Below, one piece after another: positions 46,586-58,722 of a stretch of DNA of 64,000 nt. Positions within the stretch are counted from its first letter, which is position 1. Every line of letters begins with the position of its first letter. The notes beneath the pieces were generated by a model. It was not told the DNA's origin. It did no database searches and saw nothing but the letters and a program-made list of their open reading frames with translations. The DNA is from Choricystis sp. odSpoLacu1 (lineage: Eukaryota; Chlorophyta; Trebouxiophyceae). The position numbers were made by a program, and so were the translations under genes. The stretch spans positions 1-64,000 of the forward strand of contig OY253651.1 in the NCBI GenBank assembly GCA_958009055.1. The letters run 5' to 3'.

Positions 46586-46854
46586 GGGAGAGAGAGAGAG
46601 AGCGTGTGTGCGTGTGGGTCTGTGTTTCTGCTGCAACAACGAACAAAACGTTCTTTTAATCTTTTGTTTGAACATCTTTCTTTTTCTTGCACAAAGGAGG
46701 GGGTTTGGAGTTGAATGAAAACACAGCGCGCGCGCCCTGCGTCAGCGCAATGAAAGCGGCCGGCGCGCGGCGCAGGGAAGAAAAAGAGAAGACGGCAAAA
46801 AGGCACAAGAGAAGAAAAGAGACCGAACCCCGACACACCCACACACTCACTCTC

Positions 46855-48868
46855 TCAAGCCGCCACCCCACCCTCCCCCACCCTCCCAAACTTGCCCTCC
46901 AGCCAGGCCATGGTGACGGACTTGGGCCGCTCAATGGGCAGCCCCAGCGCGCGCGACCACACACCCTGCGCGAGGACGCCAATCGCGCGCGACACGCCAA
47001 ACAGCACCGTGTAAAACCCTTCTTCGACAATGCCATACTTTTGCAGCAGCACGCCCGAGTGGGCGTCCACGTTGGGCCACGGGTTTTTGACTTTGCCGGT
47101 GGCGGTCAGCACGGCGGGCACAATCTCGTACATTTGAGACACAAGCTGGAAAAGAGGATCATCCGGCATGTGTTTGAGTGCGAATTCACGTTGGCACAGG
47201 TAGCGCGGGTCGGTGCCGCGCAGCACAGCGTGACCGTAGCCGGGCACGACTTTGCCTGATTTCAGGGTTTTCCAGACAAAGGCCTCCACGTCGGCCGGGG
47301 TCGGCGTGTCGCCGAGTTCAGACCGCACGTTCAGCAGGAAGCGCAGCACCTCCTGGTTGGCCAGGCCGTGCAGGGGGCCCGCGAGGCCGCACAGGCCGGC
47401 GGCAAAGGCGTAGTAAGGGTCGGAGAGAGCCGACCCAACCACGTGCGTCGTGTGGGCCGACACGTTGCCGCCCTCGTGGTCAGTGTGAATGGTTTGGTAC
47501 AGGCGCATCAACTCATACGCCTCGGGATCATCAAACCCCATCATGTGGGACAGGTTGGCGGCCCAGTCGAGGCCGGGGGCGGCGGCGATGTGGGCGCCAC
47601 CGTGGTAGGTGCGGCGGTAGATCCTCGCGGCCGCCGCGGGCAGGCGCGCGATCAGGTCGAGCGAGTCCTCCAGCACGGGCTCCCAGTAGCGCGACTTGTG
47701 GAGGCCCGCCTCATAGGCGGCCGTCATCTTGGAGTCGGGCTGCATGGCCAGCACCGCGGTGGCGAGCTGGGTCATGGGGTGGGTGGTGGTCGGCAGCGCG
47801 TCGATCACGGCCACCGCGGCGGGGGGCAGGGCGGACCGCCGCTCCAGCTCGGCCGACAGGGCGCGCGCCTGGGCGTCGGACGGGATCTGTGTGGATGGGT
47901 GGTGTGGGGTGTGAGGGTGTGTTCGTTTTTGGCCAGGGCGCGCCCGTTTTCGCCCCCATGCCCATCTCTCCTCTCTCTCCTCACCTCTCCCGTCAGCAGC
48001 AGCCACATGAGGCCCTCCGGGATAGGCTCCCCCCCGGGAATGGCTTTGGGGAGTCTGGCCTGTGTGCGTGGGTGGGGAGGAGGGGGAAGGAAAGTGGGTG
48101 GTGAGCGACACAGCGTTCCGCGCACAACACTCGACGTCGGGTGACGCGTCGTCGTCGTCGGTTTGACCGACTGACCGGGCGTCTCTCTCCCCCTCTCTCC
48201 ACTCACCTGGCACTCGGGGATGCTGTACCCCCGGAACTTGATGCCCTCCTCCGCGTCCAGCAGGGACGTCTCCCAGAGCAGGCCCTGTGTGTGGGGGTGG
48301 TGTGTGTGGGTGAGTGGGGGGACGTGTGACAAGGCGGCGCGTCGACCAAACCGGCGTGTTTCGCGTCTGACGACCAACCCGTTCGTCCTCTTCGCTCACC
48401 GTGATGCCACGCATCCCGCCGACGACCATGTCCACGGTCACCGCGCCCACTTCCTTGGCGCCGTGCGCTTTCTTGATGGCTTTCAGGCGTGCCTGGGTGT
48501 GTGGAGTAGGGAGGGGAGGGTGAGTATTGGCACACGAGAGGGGCGCGGACGCATTGGCCGCGAGTCGACGGACGCGAGCGCAAGGGGGTCGCCCTCGAAA
48601 AGAGGGTAGGGCCGCGCGCGCCGCCCTCCCTCCCCCCCTCCTCCCCCCTTCCACACTCTCTCACCTGTTCCACCGGAATCTTCTGCTCCAGCACGGCCTT
48701 GATGTCCAGCGAGTCGGCGGCGGCAGACAGTGCGCGCGCGGCCGCGGCGGGGCCGCCCGCGCAGTGCTTGACGGCAGCACTGGTCAACCCTGCCAAGTCG
48801 TCGCTGGACAGGCGCTTGACCAGGGTGGCGGACGACGACGCGATGCGGCGCCCTGTGGAGGCAAGCAT
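46855..48868 (-). CDS. CS: Citrate synthase, mitochondrial
   Basis: Condenses oxaloacetate and acetyl-CoA in the TCA cycle. Five exons (48868-48665, 48492-48400, 48284-48207, 48059-47985, 47886-46855) give 493 aa. It starts with a presequence ([19 protein letters not shown]). Family motifs include [46 protein letters not shown], the catalytic His regions [20 protein letters not shown] and [12 protein letters not shown], and [17 protein letters not shown]. The catalytic Asp lies in the [14 protein letters not shown] region. It is the animal/plant mitochondrial type. No lesions. It shares a 187-bp divergent promoter with TSR1. Confidence 0.97.
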
Positions 48869-49055
48869 GGTTGTTTGGATTCGGAAAGGGCAGAGGAACG
48901 CAGACACTTCGTTGGGAGGTTGTGAAGGAAGAGCGCTAACCAGTTTTTTGTTTTGTTTTTTGGCTCTGGGCTGCGCGCGCGCCCTCGCCACCAGCGTCCC
49001 ACGCAGCGCTCTCGCGCTCGTGCGTGGACTTCCAGGTCTTCACGCCACACCCCAA
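48869..49055. promoter_or_regulatory. Bidirectional promoter region, citrate synthase / TSR1
   Basis: 187 bp between divergent start codons, with a T-rich run (TTTTTTGTTTTGTTTTTTGG, about 48943-48962). No other element is recognised. Confidence 0.4.
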
Positions 49056-51746
49056 ATGGGCGCCAACCAAAAGAACAAGCGCCACAAGGCGGGCCGGCGC
49101 GCGGGCAAGAGCGCGAGGGAGAAGCACGCCGACGCCAAAGGTGAGGGTGTGGATGTGTGTGGAGAGATGTGTGGTGTGTGTGCTGAGGAGAATGGGGCGC
49201 AAAGCGTGCGGCGGCCGCCTCCGCGCCACGTTGGCTAGCCCGACGTCGCGGCGGCTCTAATGCGCTGCCTCCCACACCTCCCTCCCCGCCTCCTCCCCTC
49301 TCACACACACCCCCACAGGCGGCGCCCCTGCTCCCCGGCCCTGCATCAAGAGCGCCGCCTCGGCCGGCGACAAGGCGGCCCGCCTGCAGGCCGCCAAAGC
49401 AGTGCGGTAAGTTGGTTTTTTGAGAGGCGGGGGGGGAGGGGGTGCAGCACACGCGACACACACACTCACACAAGCAACACCACTCTTCACACACACAGTG
49501 ACAAAAAGAAGGCGGACGCCGTCGCCGCCCGCCGCGCCGCGCGCTCCGCGCCGCGCGTTGTGGCACTGCTCCCCCTCTCCTCCGCCGCCGACGCCGCCGC
49601 CGCGGCGGCCGCCATTGTGGCTGGCTGCTGCGCGACAGAAGGAGAAGACACTGTCATCCTCGACGCCGCCCCCACCGCCCCCGTCCACCTGCCCCCCCCT
49701 GCGCGCGGCGTGCCGGCCCTCCTCCTCCTCCCCCCTCTCACCGACCGCAGCGACCCGCTGGCCGTCGTCGACCTGGTCAAAGCGGCGGATGTGCTGGTGC
49801 TGGTGGTGGCGGCTGATGGAGGGCAGCCCCCGATCGATGGCGATGGCGAGACTGCCGCCCACATCGCGCGCGCGCTGGGCGCGCCGACCACGCTGGCCGT
49901 CGCCACCGGCGCCCCCTCTGGCGACCTGAAGGCCCGGTCGGCCGCCAAGAAACGGGCTGCCCTGGCCGTCGCCTCCATCCTGCCCGGGCGCGAAGCGCGG
50001 ACCCTGTGCACCGGCGACCGCGGCGACGCGGGCGCGCTTGCGCGTGCGCTCACCGACACGGCCGCCCCGCAGCCCGTCTGGCGGGCGCCGAGGGCAGCCC
50101 TGCTGGTGGAGGGCGCGTCCATCGACCCCATCGACGGCACGCTGAGACTGACGGGCCACGTGCGCGGCGCAGGGATGGCGGCGGCGGCCCTGGTGCACGT
50201 GCCTGGCGCGGGCGACTTTCAGATCGAGTGCGTGCGGTCGGCGCCGCTGCCGGCCACGCTGACCCGCGCGGGGGCGCCGCCCGCGCCGCCGTCCACCCCG
50301 GCCAAAGCCTCTGACACCACCATGAACGTGGATGCTGGCGGCACTGTGCTGGCGACTGTCCCCCCCGACGCCCGCGAACCGCTCGACCGGGAAGCCGCCC
50401 CCCCCCCCGACGCGGATGCCGCGTGGCCGACAGCGGACGACTTGGACGCCGTCCTGTATGCAGCCGCCGCAGCGGACAGGGAGAGGGCGAGGGCGGCGGC
50501 CCGCCCTGCCGCCCTGCCGGCGGGGACCAGCGACTACCAGGCGGCGTGGTTTGTGGAGGGCACGTTTGGTGGTGGCGGCTCGAGCTGTGACGACGATGAC
50601 GACAACGACGACCACACCATGGCGCCGCCTGGCGCTGCTGCTGCCGACGCCGCGTGCCCCGCCCTCATGGACGCGTCCGATGATGACGAGGACGACCGAT
50701 TGACCGATGGCGCCACCGACGCGGCCGACGCCGACGCGGCGGCTGCCGCGGCCGCAAAGGCGGCCTACCGCGCCGCCACCGACGACGCCGCCTGGCCCGA
50801 CGAAGTCGACGCCCCGCCCGACGTGCCCGCCCGGGTGCGGTTTGTCAAGTACCGGGGGCTGGCCCCCACGTGGAGGGCGGCTGAGTGGCATGCCGCGGAT
50901 GGCGCGCCCGCCGAGTATGGTCGTGTCTTTGCGTTTGAGTCGGCGCGGCGCGCACGGACGCGCGCGGTGGCGGCTGCTGCTGCTGCGGGCGCCCCTGGTG
51001 GCCCGCCCGGCGTCCCCGCCGGCACCCGTGTCGAGGTCGCGCTGGCGGGTGTGCCCGCTGACGCAGCAGCTGCAGTCGTTGCGCGCGCTCTAGCCGCCGC
51101 GACCGGCGCCGCCGCCCCCCTCACCGCCACTGCCCTGCTGCAGCATGAAGGCCGCCTGTCCGTCATGCACTACGCCCTGCGCAAGGCGTCCACCTACGCC
51201 CCCCCCATCCGGGGCAAAGATGAACTGCTGTTTGTGACGGGCGTGCGGTCCCACCCGGTGCGTGCGATCTTCTCGTCCGACGACCACGGCGCGTCCAAAT
51301 TCAAACTGGACAGGTTTTTGCAGCCCGGCCGCCCCTCCATCGCATCGGCCTACGCGCCCATCGCCCACGGACCGTTGCCCGTGCTGGCGTTTGCGAAGGC
51401 GCCTGGTGGCGGGTGGTCTTTGGCAGCAACCGGCGGTGTGCGCGGCGCAGACCCCGACCGCGTCATCCTCAAGAAGGCCGTGCTGACGGGCTACCCCGTC
51501 AAAGTGCACAAACGCAAGGCTGTTGTCAGGTGGATGTTCCATTCCGCTGACGATGTGCGCTGGTTTGCGCCTGTGGAAGTGTGGACCAAGGCCGGCCGCC
51601 GCGGGCGCGTGCGCGAGCCCGTCGGTACGCACGGCGCCATGAAGTGCGTGTTTGATGGGGGCGTCGTGCAGACGGATGCCGTATGCATGAGCCTGTTCAA
51701 GCGGGCTGCGCCGCCGTGGCCGCCAGGGGATGTGTGGACAGGGTGA
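49056..51746 (+). CDS. TSR1: Pre-rRNA processing protein TSR1
   Basis: A 40S maturation factor related to BMS1 and translational GTPases but catalytically inactive. Three exons (49056-49140, 49319-49406, 49499-51746) give 806 aa, similar to yeast and human Tsr1. The N-terminus (MGANQKNKRHKAGRRAGKSA) is the basic family start. A GTPase-like domain without a P-loop follows (VVALLPLSSAADAAAAAA, VDLVKAADVLVLVVAADGG). The centre has acidic clusters (DDDDNDDH, DASDDDEDD). The BMS1/TSR1 C-terminal region shows FVKYRGLAPTWRAAEW, KDELLFVTGVRSHPVRAIFS, VILKKAVLTGYPVKVHKRKA, VRWMFHSADDVRWF and a final MSLFKRAAPPWP. No lesions. Confidence 0.95.
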
Positions 51747-52052
51747 AGAGGAGAGAGAGGGGGTTGATGTTTTTGTTTTGTTTTCTTTCTGCAAAAAAAA
51801 GTGCTAAGAGGCTGTTCAATGCATGATCGCGTCGGCCCGACGTGCCAGACGCCACACACGCGTCGGTGTGTGGCCCCCAGGGTGGGGGCAACCTTTGTTA
51901 CGTCTTGACGTTGCCTGTTGTTTCGAACCCTGCGCACACCCTCCTCCCTTTTGGAGGGCATCCCCTCCTTTTCCCGCCCCGTCCGCTCTCCTACCTCCCT
52001 CAGGGGGCGTGCGTGTGAGCTCCCTTGTCCCACGACCGAAAAAAACCGCACC
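51747..52052. other. Spacer between TSR1 and the Cys-repeat gene
   Basis: 306 bp on the plus-strand tandem side, holding the TSR1 3' UTR and the promoter of the next gene. No ORF or repeat stands out. Confidence 0.45.
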
Positions 52053-55000
52053 ATGTGTTGGCCCGCCCTCCTGACCGCGCTGTGCATGGCGCGCACCGCC
52101 TGCGCGGTTGAAATCGCTGGTCCGTACGACCCCGCCAACTCGACGCTGGTGGGTGGTTGACGAGTGGGGCTGACTCCGATACATGTTGCGTGCATGGGCG
52201 GGGGGGGGAGTGGGCGCGGGCCGCGTGCAGGGCGGGAGGCGTTGTGGGAGGCGCGCGCGCGCCAAATGGGTCCACACCGGAGTCAACGTTTTTTCCCCAC
52301 ACCCACACCCAGGCCCCCGCCAAGCTCGACCCCATCGTCGGCACCGTGGCTGAAGCCAAGCTGCTGCGTGAGTGTTTGGGATGGGGTAGTGGGGCGTGTG
52401 TGTGTGACTCGGCGTTTCTTTTTCACTCCCTTTTCGCCAACCCTCCCTTTACAACCACCCACCCACACAGTCGGCAAAGCCAACTCCTGGAACGGCAAGT
52501 TCAACCCGCCCGCCGGCATCGTGTGCTACGTGGACCCGGCCTCCGGCATCGTCACGGGTGTCGACGACGGCTCAGGCGGCCGCTGCGGCGTCGTCAACGG
52601 GACTGCTGTCCAACTGCCCCTGCCCGCGGGCCGGTTTGTCAAGACGGTGGACGTGGGGGTGGTGCCCGGCACTGACTTGATTGGTGAGATAGAGGGAGAG
52701 AGAAGATGAGGAGAGGACGTGTGTGGGTGCGTGTTTGCCCTCTCCAACCACCACCCCACCCTCCCCCCAGGCCGGCTCACCTTCCACGTCTCCACCTACA
52801 ACGCGTCCAAGCTGGCTCCGCCGTCCACCACCTTCACCTGCGGCAACGCGGTCAAGGTGGTCATGCTGGTCGGCGTCGGCGCACCAGCCGCGCTGCCGGC
52901 CGCGGTCGAGGCGGCGACCGCCCCGGCGGCGCTGTCGTGGGTGGCCTCCCTCAACACCAAGGCGTCGTGGCTGACCACGTCCACGTCCGCCAACTCGGCC
53001 CACGTGGCTGCCATTCGCTTCCACAAGTGTCTGACCAACAGGCTGGCCCCGCTGAAGTTGACCGTGCCCAACCTCAAAAACAGCACCAAACTCCAAGCCC
53101 TGGAGCAGGCGGCCGCCGACACGCTCTCCCTCGCTGAGCCGCGCGTCCCCCTGCCCTCCACCCTGGACCCCGCCTCCCTGGAGCTGGTGTACACGGGGCG
53201 CACGTGCAAGCGCGCCATCGAGTGCGTGCCCGGCAGCGTGGTGACGATCGAGGAGAGTGGGTGCGTGCCGTCGGGCGATGGTTACACGTGGGTGTTTGTC
53301 GACAATGGTGTCGCCACCACCACCGTCACCTGCCCCCCGCCCGGCCAGTCCAACGACATAAAGTACCAGGAGTTGATGCCTGGGGAGTCGCCAAGCTGTG
53401 TGACGAGCAACACGTGCATCGAGCCCGCGGAAGACCCAGCGGCCGACAACCCGGGCGACCCGCGGCTGACGGGCGTCGTGGGCGCCGAGTGCGTCATCAA
53501 TGGCCAGACCCAGACGTGCCACGCTGCAGAGGTGGGGTGCCCCGCTGGCCTGGTGGTGGTGCCTGATGAAGCGGGGACGTGTGTGGAGGGTGTGTGCTGC
53601 GACACGCCCACCCCGCCCGCGCCCGCCGCCCTCTACTCGCCCCCTCCCCCTCCCATCGACCCCGTGTGCGCGGCTGGCCAGCAATCCTGCTCATCCGGGT
53701 GTGCTAATCTGGCCACCGATCCCGCCAACTGCGGCGCGTGCGGGCGCCAGTGCTTGCTGCCCCACACGGCGGCCTACACGTGCGCGTCCGGGCAGTGCGC
53801 TGCGGCGGGCTGCTCCCCCCTCTACGGCGACTGCGACGCCAACCTGGCCAACGGGTGTGAGACTCCTCTGGCTGCCGACGTCCAAAACTGCGGTGCTTGC
53901 GGCGCGTTGTGTCCTGTGAGCGGGTCGGTCTGCGCTGGCGGTGTGTGCTCTTGCCCCCCAGCCACTCCCACCGCCTGTCCCACCCCGACGGACGTCACTC
54001 TGCTGGCTTGCGTCAACACGCAGACAGACGCCAACAATTGCGCGTCCTGCGGAAACGCGTGTGGTGTGGCCAACAGCGTTGGAGCGTGCTCGGCAGGGGT
54101 GTGCAGCATCGCGTCTTGCAATGCCGGCTACGGCAACTGCAACGGCATCGCGGCAGATGGCTGCGAAACCGACCTCAGCATTGACGTCAACAACTGCGGT
54201 GAGAGAGTGTTTGTGCGGATGGTGGGAGATGGTGTGGCATCGATCGATCGATCTATTTCTCTCCCCTAAACCTCCCACCCCTTTTCCCTCCCCACAGGCA
54301 CCTGTGGCACCGCTTGCAGCGTCGGCCAGACCTGCGCGGCTGGTCAGTGCTTCACCCCGCCCCAACAGTGTCCCGCGGGGCGTGCCCACTGCTCAAACAA
54401 CCCTGCGGATTATTGCGAGATCAACACGCAGAGCGACGACAACAATTGCGGCGGGTGTGGCGTTACCTGCTCCAACATTCAGACGTGCCTCAACGGAGCT
54501 TGTCAGTCCACGTGTCCGGCGGGCCAGTCGCTGTGCAGGTGAGCAGGAAAACAAGACGGAAAAAAAAATAATTTTCTTCAACTGCCACCACCTCTTCCCT
54601 TCTCACCCTCTTTCCCCTACCTCCCCCCCCCCCATTCTCTTCAGCGGCGGCTGTGTGGACCTCCAAAACGATTCCCAATCCTGCGGGACCTGCGGAAATG
54701 TGTGCAGCGGTGGGTCCACTTGCATCGCCGGGCAGTACGCCTGCGTCAATGGCCAGCAACTGTGCCAAGGGTCCTGTTTCACGCTGGCGAGCGACCCTGC
54801 CAACTGCGGGGCATGCGACAATACGGTGAGTCGAAAATTGATTAAAAATGATGGAGCGGTCGGTCGGTTGGAACGGGTGGAGCTCAACAGTGTCTCATTC
54901 CCCTCTTCCTTTTCCCTCCTCAGTGCGCCGCTGGCCGCCCCTGCACCTTTGGCGTGTGCGGCGTCGCTTGTACAGGCGCTGGCAAGCTCACCTGTGGCCA

Positions 55001-55958
55001 GCAGTGCGTTTCCTCGTTAACAGACAACCAGAATTGTGGGCTTTGTGGCAACGTGGTAAGTTTTGAGGGTTAGAGCTAGGGTTGGGGCCAGGGTTGGGCG
55101 CTCACAACCCGCTTGACCTTGTGGCTCATTCCTCTCTTTCCCATTCCTTCAGTGCCCCTCCGACAGCAGCTGCTCCAACGGGGGCTGCGTTTGTGTCTCC
55201 AACGGCGTCACCCACCCGATCGCGGGCTCACTGCAGCAGTCCAACAACCTGGTGCCCCTGTCCACGACGCAGCCGGGCGGCATCGGGTGCCAGTACCAAA
55301 CCCAAAACACGAAAACATTGAACCTGGGCACCCCGACCCGCGTGGCGGGCGGCTCCCAGCCCGCGTACTGCACGCTCATTTACAATTCGTTCGGCATCCC
55401 GGATCGTTACATCCTGCACGCGGCGTCGCCGTGCGGTCCGATCATCGCCGACACATCGTTCACGGGTACGTACAACTCTGGGTTCGTCGCCAGTGCGCCA
55501 TGCTGCAAATCCACTGACGGGCAGCAGTGTTTGGGCCCGTCTCCGACAGCCATCCCTGCTAATCTGGGGAAGCGTGCCCGCGCACGTCCACCAACTCGCC
55601 GGGCGTGACCCAAACCAACCAGAATGGGTACTACCCCGGCCCCGGCAAGATGACCATCCCCATCGGCAACGCCGCCAGCCAGCATTCGCCCACGGAGGAC
55701 ATGTGGGTGTCGGTGTTTGGTGTATGCTCTGGCACCGGCAACTCTTTTGCCCAGGTCTGCTGCAACACGCTGGCTCCCGACGGCCACTGCCCCAACACGG
55801 GGCAGCCCGCCACGTACAGCGCGGGGTATCAGCCGTCCAACGGGTCCCTCGCGTACGTGCCTAACGGCACCGGGTGCCAAGCAAACGTCCAAGCCCACAC
55901 GCTGACGCCCAACACCGCGGCTGACGGCAACTGTGCGACGTGCTGTTTGACGGCGTAG
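52053..55958 (+). CDS. Large secreted Cys-repeat protein (STIG1-like repeats), one frameshift
   Basis: Eight exons (52053-52148, 52313-52367, 52471-52683, 52771-54198, 54298-54538, 54645-54825, 54924-55055, 55153-55958) encode about 1,050 aa. It starts with a signal peptide (MCWPALLTALCMARTACA) and an N-terminal domain of about 370 residues that I do not recognise. Then come some seven Cys-rich units of the type C..G...CGxxCVDLxxDxxNCGxCGxxC, as in STIG1-like and many algal or myxobacterial extracellular proteins (GCETDLSIDVNNCGTCG, NCGACGRQC, NCGLCGNVC). Later introns fall between units. The C-terminal domain (about 230 residues) is Cys-rich and globular. Near 55573-55580 the frame changes with no intron; one added G in CTGGGGAAG would restore it. 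Probable cell-wall or matrix protein. Confidence 0.8.
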
Positions 55959-56566
55959 ATGGATGGATGGGCGGTCTGATGGAGGTGACGGCGAAAGGGT
56001 GGTGATTGAGCCGCCCTCGAGTCACACCTTTTGGATGTTGGACGAAAGTCCACTTTCATCTTTAGGCCATTCTAAAAACCCACACATTCACCCCCCCTCC
56101 CCCGCTTGCGCACTAGCGTGCATATGGCTACGGCGTCCTGTGCGTCGCCCACGCCCTTTTATTATTTACATATCACGTATGACTTTTTTACGGATCGTCA
56201 AACAACATCTTTTTTACACCCCACCCCACCACTTTCCCCCCTCCCCAATCTAGCTCCCCCCCCAACCTACCATGTTGAGGGGGGGAGAATGGGGCGAGCA
56301 ACCACAATCCGTTGGGTTAGGTGAGTCTGCTCCACCCCATATTTGTAAAACGGATGATCATATTTACATATCACGCACCCTGAACCGTTGAGCGGGGCGG
56401 GGCTCAGTAGGCCAACAGCACAGTGCTGTTGTACTGGGAAACAGACAACGAAAGGAAGGGTGGGATGGCTGGCGTGAGACCGTCTCTCCTTCTTAACCGC
56501 CACACCAGCAAAGCAAATAAAAAAAGAAACGCGATTACTAGTGACGGCATTGTCCAAACCGGCGCA
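55959..56566. other. AT-richer spacer with a 14-bp direct repeat
   Basis: About 600 bp, clearly more AT-rich than the rest of the window. The motif ATTTACATATCACG occurs twice (56164-56177 and 56362-56375). It lies between the Cys-repeat gene and MnmE, both plus strand, so it may contain MnmE control elements or a decayed insertion. No ORF is supported. Confidence 0.55.
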
Positions 56567-58210
56567 ATGTCGCCCGCCCGCCGCCTGGCGGCCGCCGTCG
56601 CCGGCCGCCTGCTGCTGCACACGTCACCCCTTCCCCACCTCTCCCCAGCCGCCCACGCTGCGCGCGACACCATCGCGGCCGTGGCCACGTCGCGCGGTCC
56701 GTCCGCGCTCGCCGTCGTGCGCGTTTCCGGCCCGGCCGCCCCATCCATCCTGCTGGCGTTGACGCGTAGGAGACGGCTGCCGACGGCTCGCACCGCGACG
56801 CTGGTGCGGTTGTGGGAGCCAGAGAGTGGGGTGTCCACTGCTGCTGCTGCACACGGCACTCCGCGCCCACCCCTCGACACCGCGCTCGCCCTGGTGTTTG
56901 ACGCGGCCGCCTCCTACACGGGGGAACCCGCGGTTGAGCTGCAAGTACACGGCGGGCCCGCCGTGGTGGAGGCGGTGTTAAATGCCACTCTGGTGGCGGG
57001 GCGCGGGGTGCAGCACACGGCTGCCGCTGCCTCCACCACGAGGTTGGCCACCCCGGGTGAGTTCACACGCCGCGCCTTTGACGCGGGCAAGCTCGACCTG
57101 ACGGCGGCGGAGGGTGTGGCCGCGTTGACGAGCGCACGCAGTGAAGCCGCGCGTCTCGCGGCGTCAGCACTGGCAGACGGTGCATTAACACGCGCTGTCG
57201 CCGGGTGGCGCGACCGCCTCATCCACCTCTCAGCTCTGGCTGAAGCGGCAGTCGATTTCGAGGACGACCCTGGCGCCCTGAGCGTGGCCACCGACACCAC
57301 CCCCAAACCAGCCGCCCCGCTCCCCGCTGCAGCCGCCGCCCTGGCCGCCGACCTGCGCGCCCACCTGGCCGCCAGCGCCACCTGCGAACTGGCGGCCGCA
57401 GGCGTGCGCGTCGCCCTGGCGGGTGCGCCGAACGCGGGCAAGAGCTCCCTTGCCAACGCGCTGGCCGCGCGGGCTGCCTCGATTGTGTCTGACCACCCGG
57501 GCACGACACGGGACGTGATCGAAAACCACGTGGCTTTACAACACGGCGCCCACATTGTCGTGTGCGACGCGGCGGGGGTGCGGGACGGGGTGGCGGACGC
57601 GGCGGAGGCGGAGGGCGTGGCCCGCGCGCGCACGCTCGCGCGCGCCGCCCCCGTCGCGTGCGCTGTGGTGGATGGGGTGGCAGGGGCGGGGATGGGGGCT
57701 GAGGCTGTGGTTGATGCTGTGAGAGTGCTGGTGCCGCGTTTGGGGGGCGGTGGCGGCGGCGACAGCCAATCACCCTCCACCGCTGTCGTCGCGCTGACCA
57801 AGTCCGACGCCGCCCCGCCCGGCGCCGTGGCCGGCCTCGCCTCCCACGTCGCCTCCTTGCTGCCGCCGTCGGTGACCGTGGTGGCGGTGTCGTCGACGAC
57901 GGGGGATGGGGTGCCCGCGGTCGCGCGCGCGCTGGCCGCGGCCGCCACGGCCGCTGCCCCGACCTCCGACCCGCACGCGCCCCCACCCCTGCTATCCCGC
58001 ACCCGTCACCGAGAAGCGGTGGCCGTGGCAGCGGCCTGCGTGGACGCAGCGTCGCAGGCCGCCCGTCTCGACGCGCCCGAGCTCGCAGCAGAGGAGTTAC
58101 GGACTGCAATCGCCGCCCTCGACGCTCTGGTGGGGCGGGGGGGGCCGCGAGGCGGCGACGTGGAGGAGACGCTGGGGCGCGTGTTTGCCGAGTTTTGCGT
58201 AGGGAAGTAG
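56567..58210 (+). CDS. MNME: tRNA modification GTPase MnmE (GTPBP3/MSS1), organellar
   Basis: With MnmG it makes the 5-carboxymethylaminomethyl-type modification at wobble U34 of organellar tRNAs. A single exon of 547 aa. The ATG at 56567 starts a targeting-like N-terminus (MSPARRLAAAVAGRLLLH). The folate-binding N-domain begins ARDTIAAVATSRGPSALAVV, with GEFTRRAFDAGKLDLTAAEG. The helical domain is interrupted by the G domain: GAPNAGKSSLANALA (G1), DHPGTTRDVIE (G2), CDAAGVRD (G3) and LTKSDA (G4). It ends FAEFCVGK, preserving the catalytic Cys of the (C)(I/L/V)GK tail. No lesions; the stop is TAG. Confidence 0.96.
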   Translation: MSPARRLAAAVAGRLLLHTSPLPHLSPAAHAARDTIAAVATSRGPSALAVVRVSGPAAPSILLALTRRRRLPTARTATLVRLWEPESGVSTAAAAHGTPRPPLDTALALVFDAAASYTGEPAVELQVHGGPAVVEAVLNATLVAGRGVQHTAAAASTTRLATPGEFTRRAFDAGKLDLTAAEGVAALTSARSEAARLAASALADGALTRAVAGWRDRLIHLSALAEAAVDFEDDPGALSVATDTTPKPAAPLPAAAAALAADLRAHLAASATCELAAAGVRVALAGAPNAGKSSLANALAARAASIVSDHPGTTRDVIENHVALQHGAHIVVCDAAGVRDGVADAAEAEGVARARTLARAAPVACAVVDGVAGAGMGAEAVVDAVRVLVPRLGGGGGGDSQSPSTAVVALTKSDAAPPGAVAGLASHVASLLPPSVTVVAVSSTTGDGVPAVARALAAAATAAAPTSDPHAPPPLLSRTRHREAVAVAAACVDAASQAARLDAPELAAEELRTAIAALDALVGRGGPRGGDVEETLGRVFAEFCVGK

Positions 58211-58722
58211 GTGTGATTTGTTGGTGTGCCTGTGAGAAAGTTACAACTGTTCAAATCATGAGGACGACGACGATGGAACATTCTGATGATGTTGTTTTCT
58301 TCTCCTGGTGTGTTGTTCGTCTCATTTTCTTCTCTCGAACTGCGGAAAACGCTCGCGCTCAAAAGTCATGGTGTTGTGTGGGTGGGGGTGGGGGGCAAAT
58401 GGTGGTGGTCCTCTCGTGCGTTGCTGAATGGTTGAGCAATCGTTTTGTGAAACAAGGGGGACGAAATCGGGCAAGGGTTTCCAGGGAATGCACACATGGC
58501 GTGTGTAGAGGGAGGGGCAGTGGTGGCGTCGCAGGCACGCACACACAAATACAATCGACGAAAAGAAAGAAAGGGGTACAAGGAAATGAAACACACGTGC
58601 GGCCAGGCCTCTCCCCTGCCAAATGAGTGCTGCGCAGAGGCGAGCGATGAAATAGGGACAAATGCTATTGGGAAAAGGGTTTGGTGGTACAAAGTTTTTT
58701 TGGGGGCAAAACCCCTTTCCTC
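58211..58722. other. Convergent spacer after MnmE
   Basis: 512 bp between the 3' ends of MnmE and the small membrane-protein gene. It is relatively AT-rich with purine tracts. I searched by eye for tRNA-like arms and found none convincing. Confidence 0.5.

Noticed and set aside
58211..58300. Possible tRNA (GTTCAAATC-like string)
   Set aside because: No matching acceptor stem, anticodon arm or D arm can be drawn around it.
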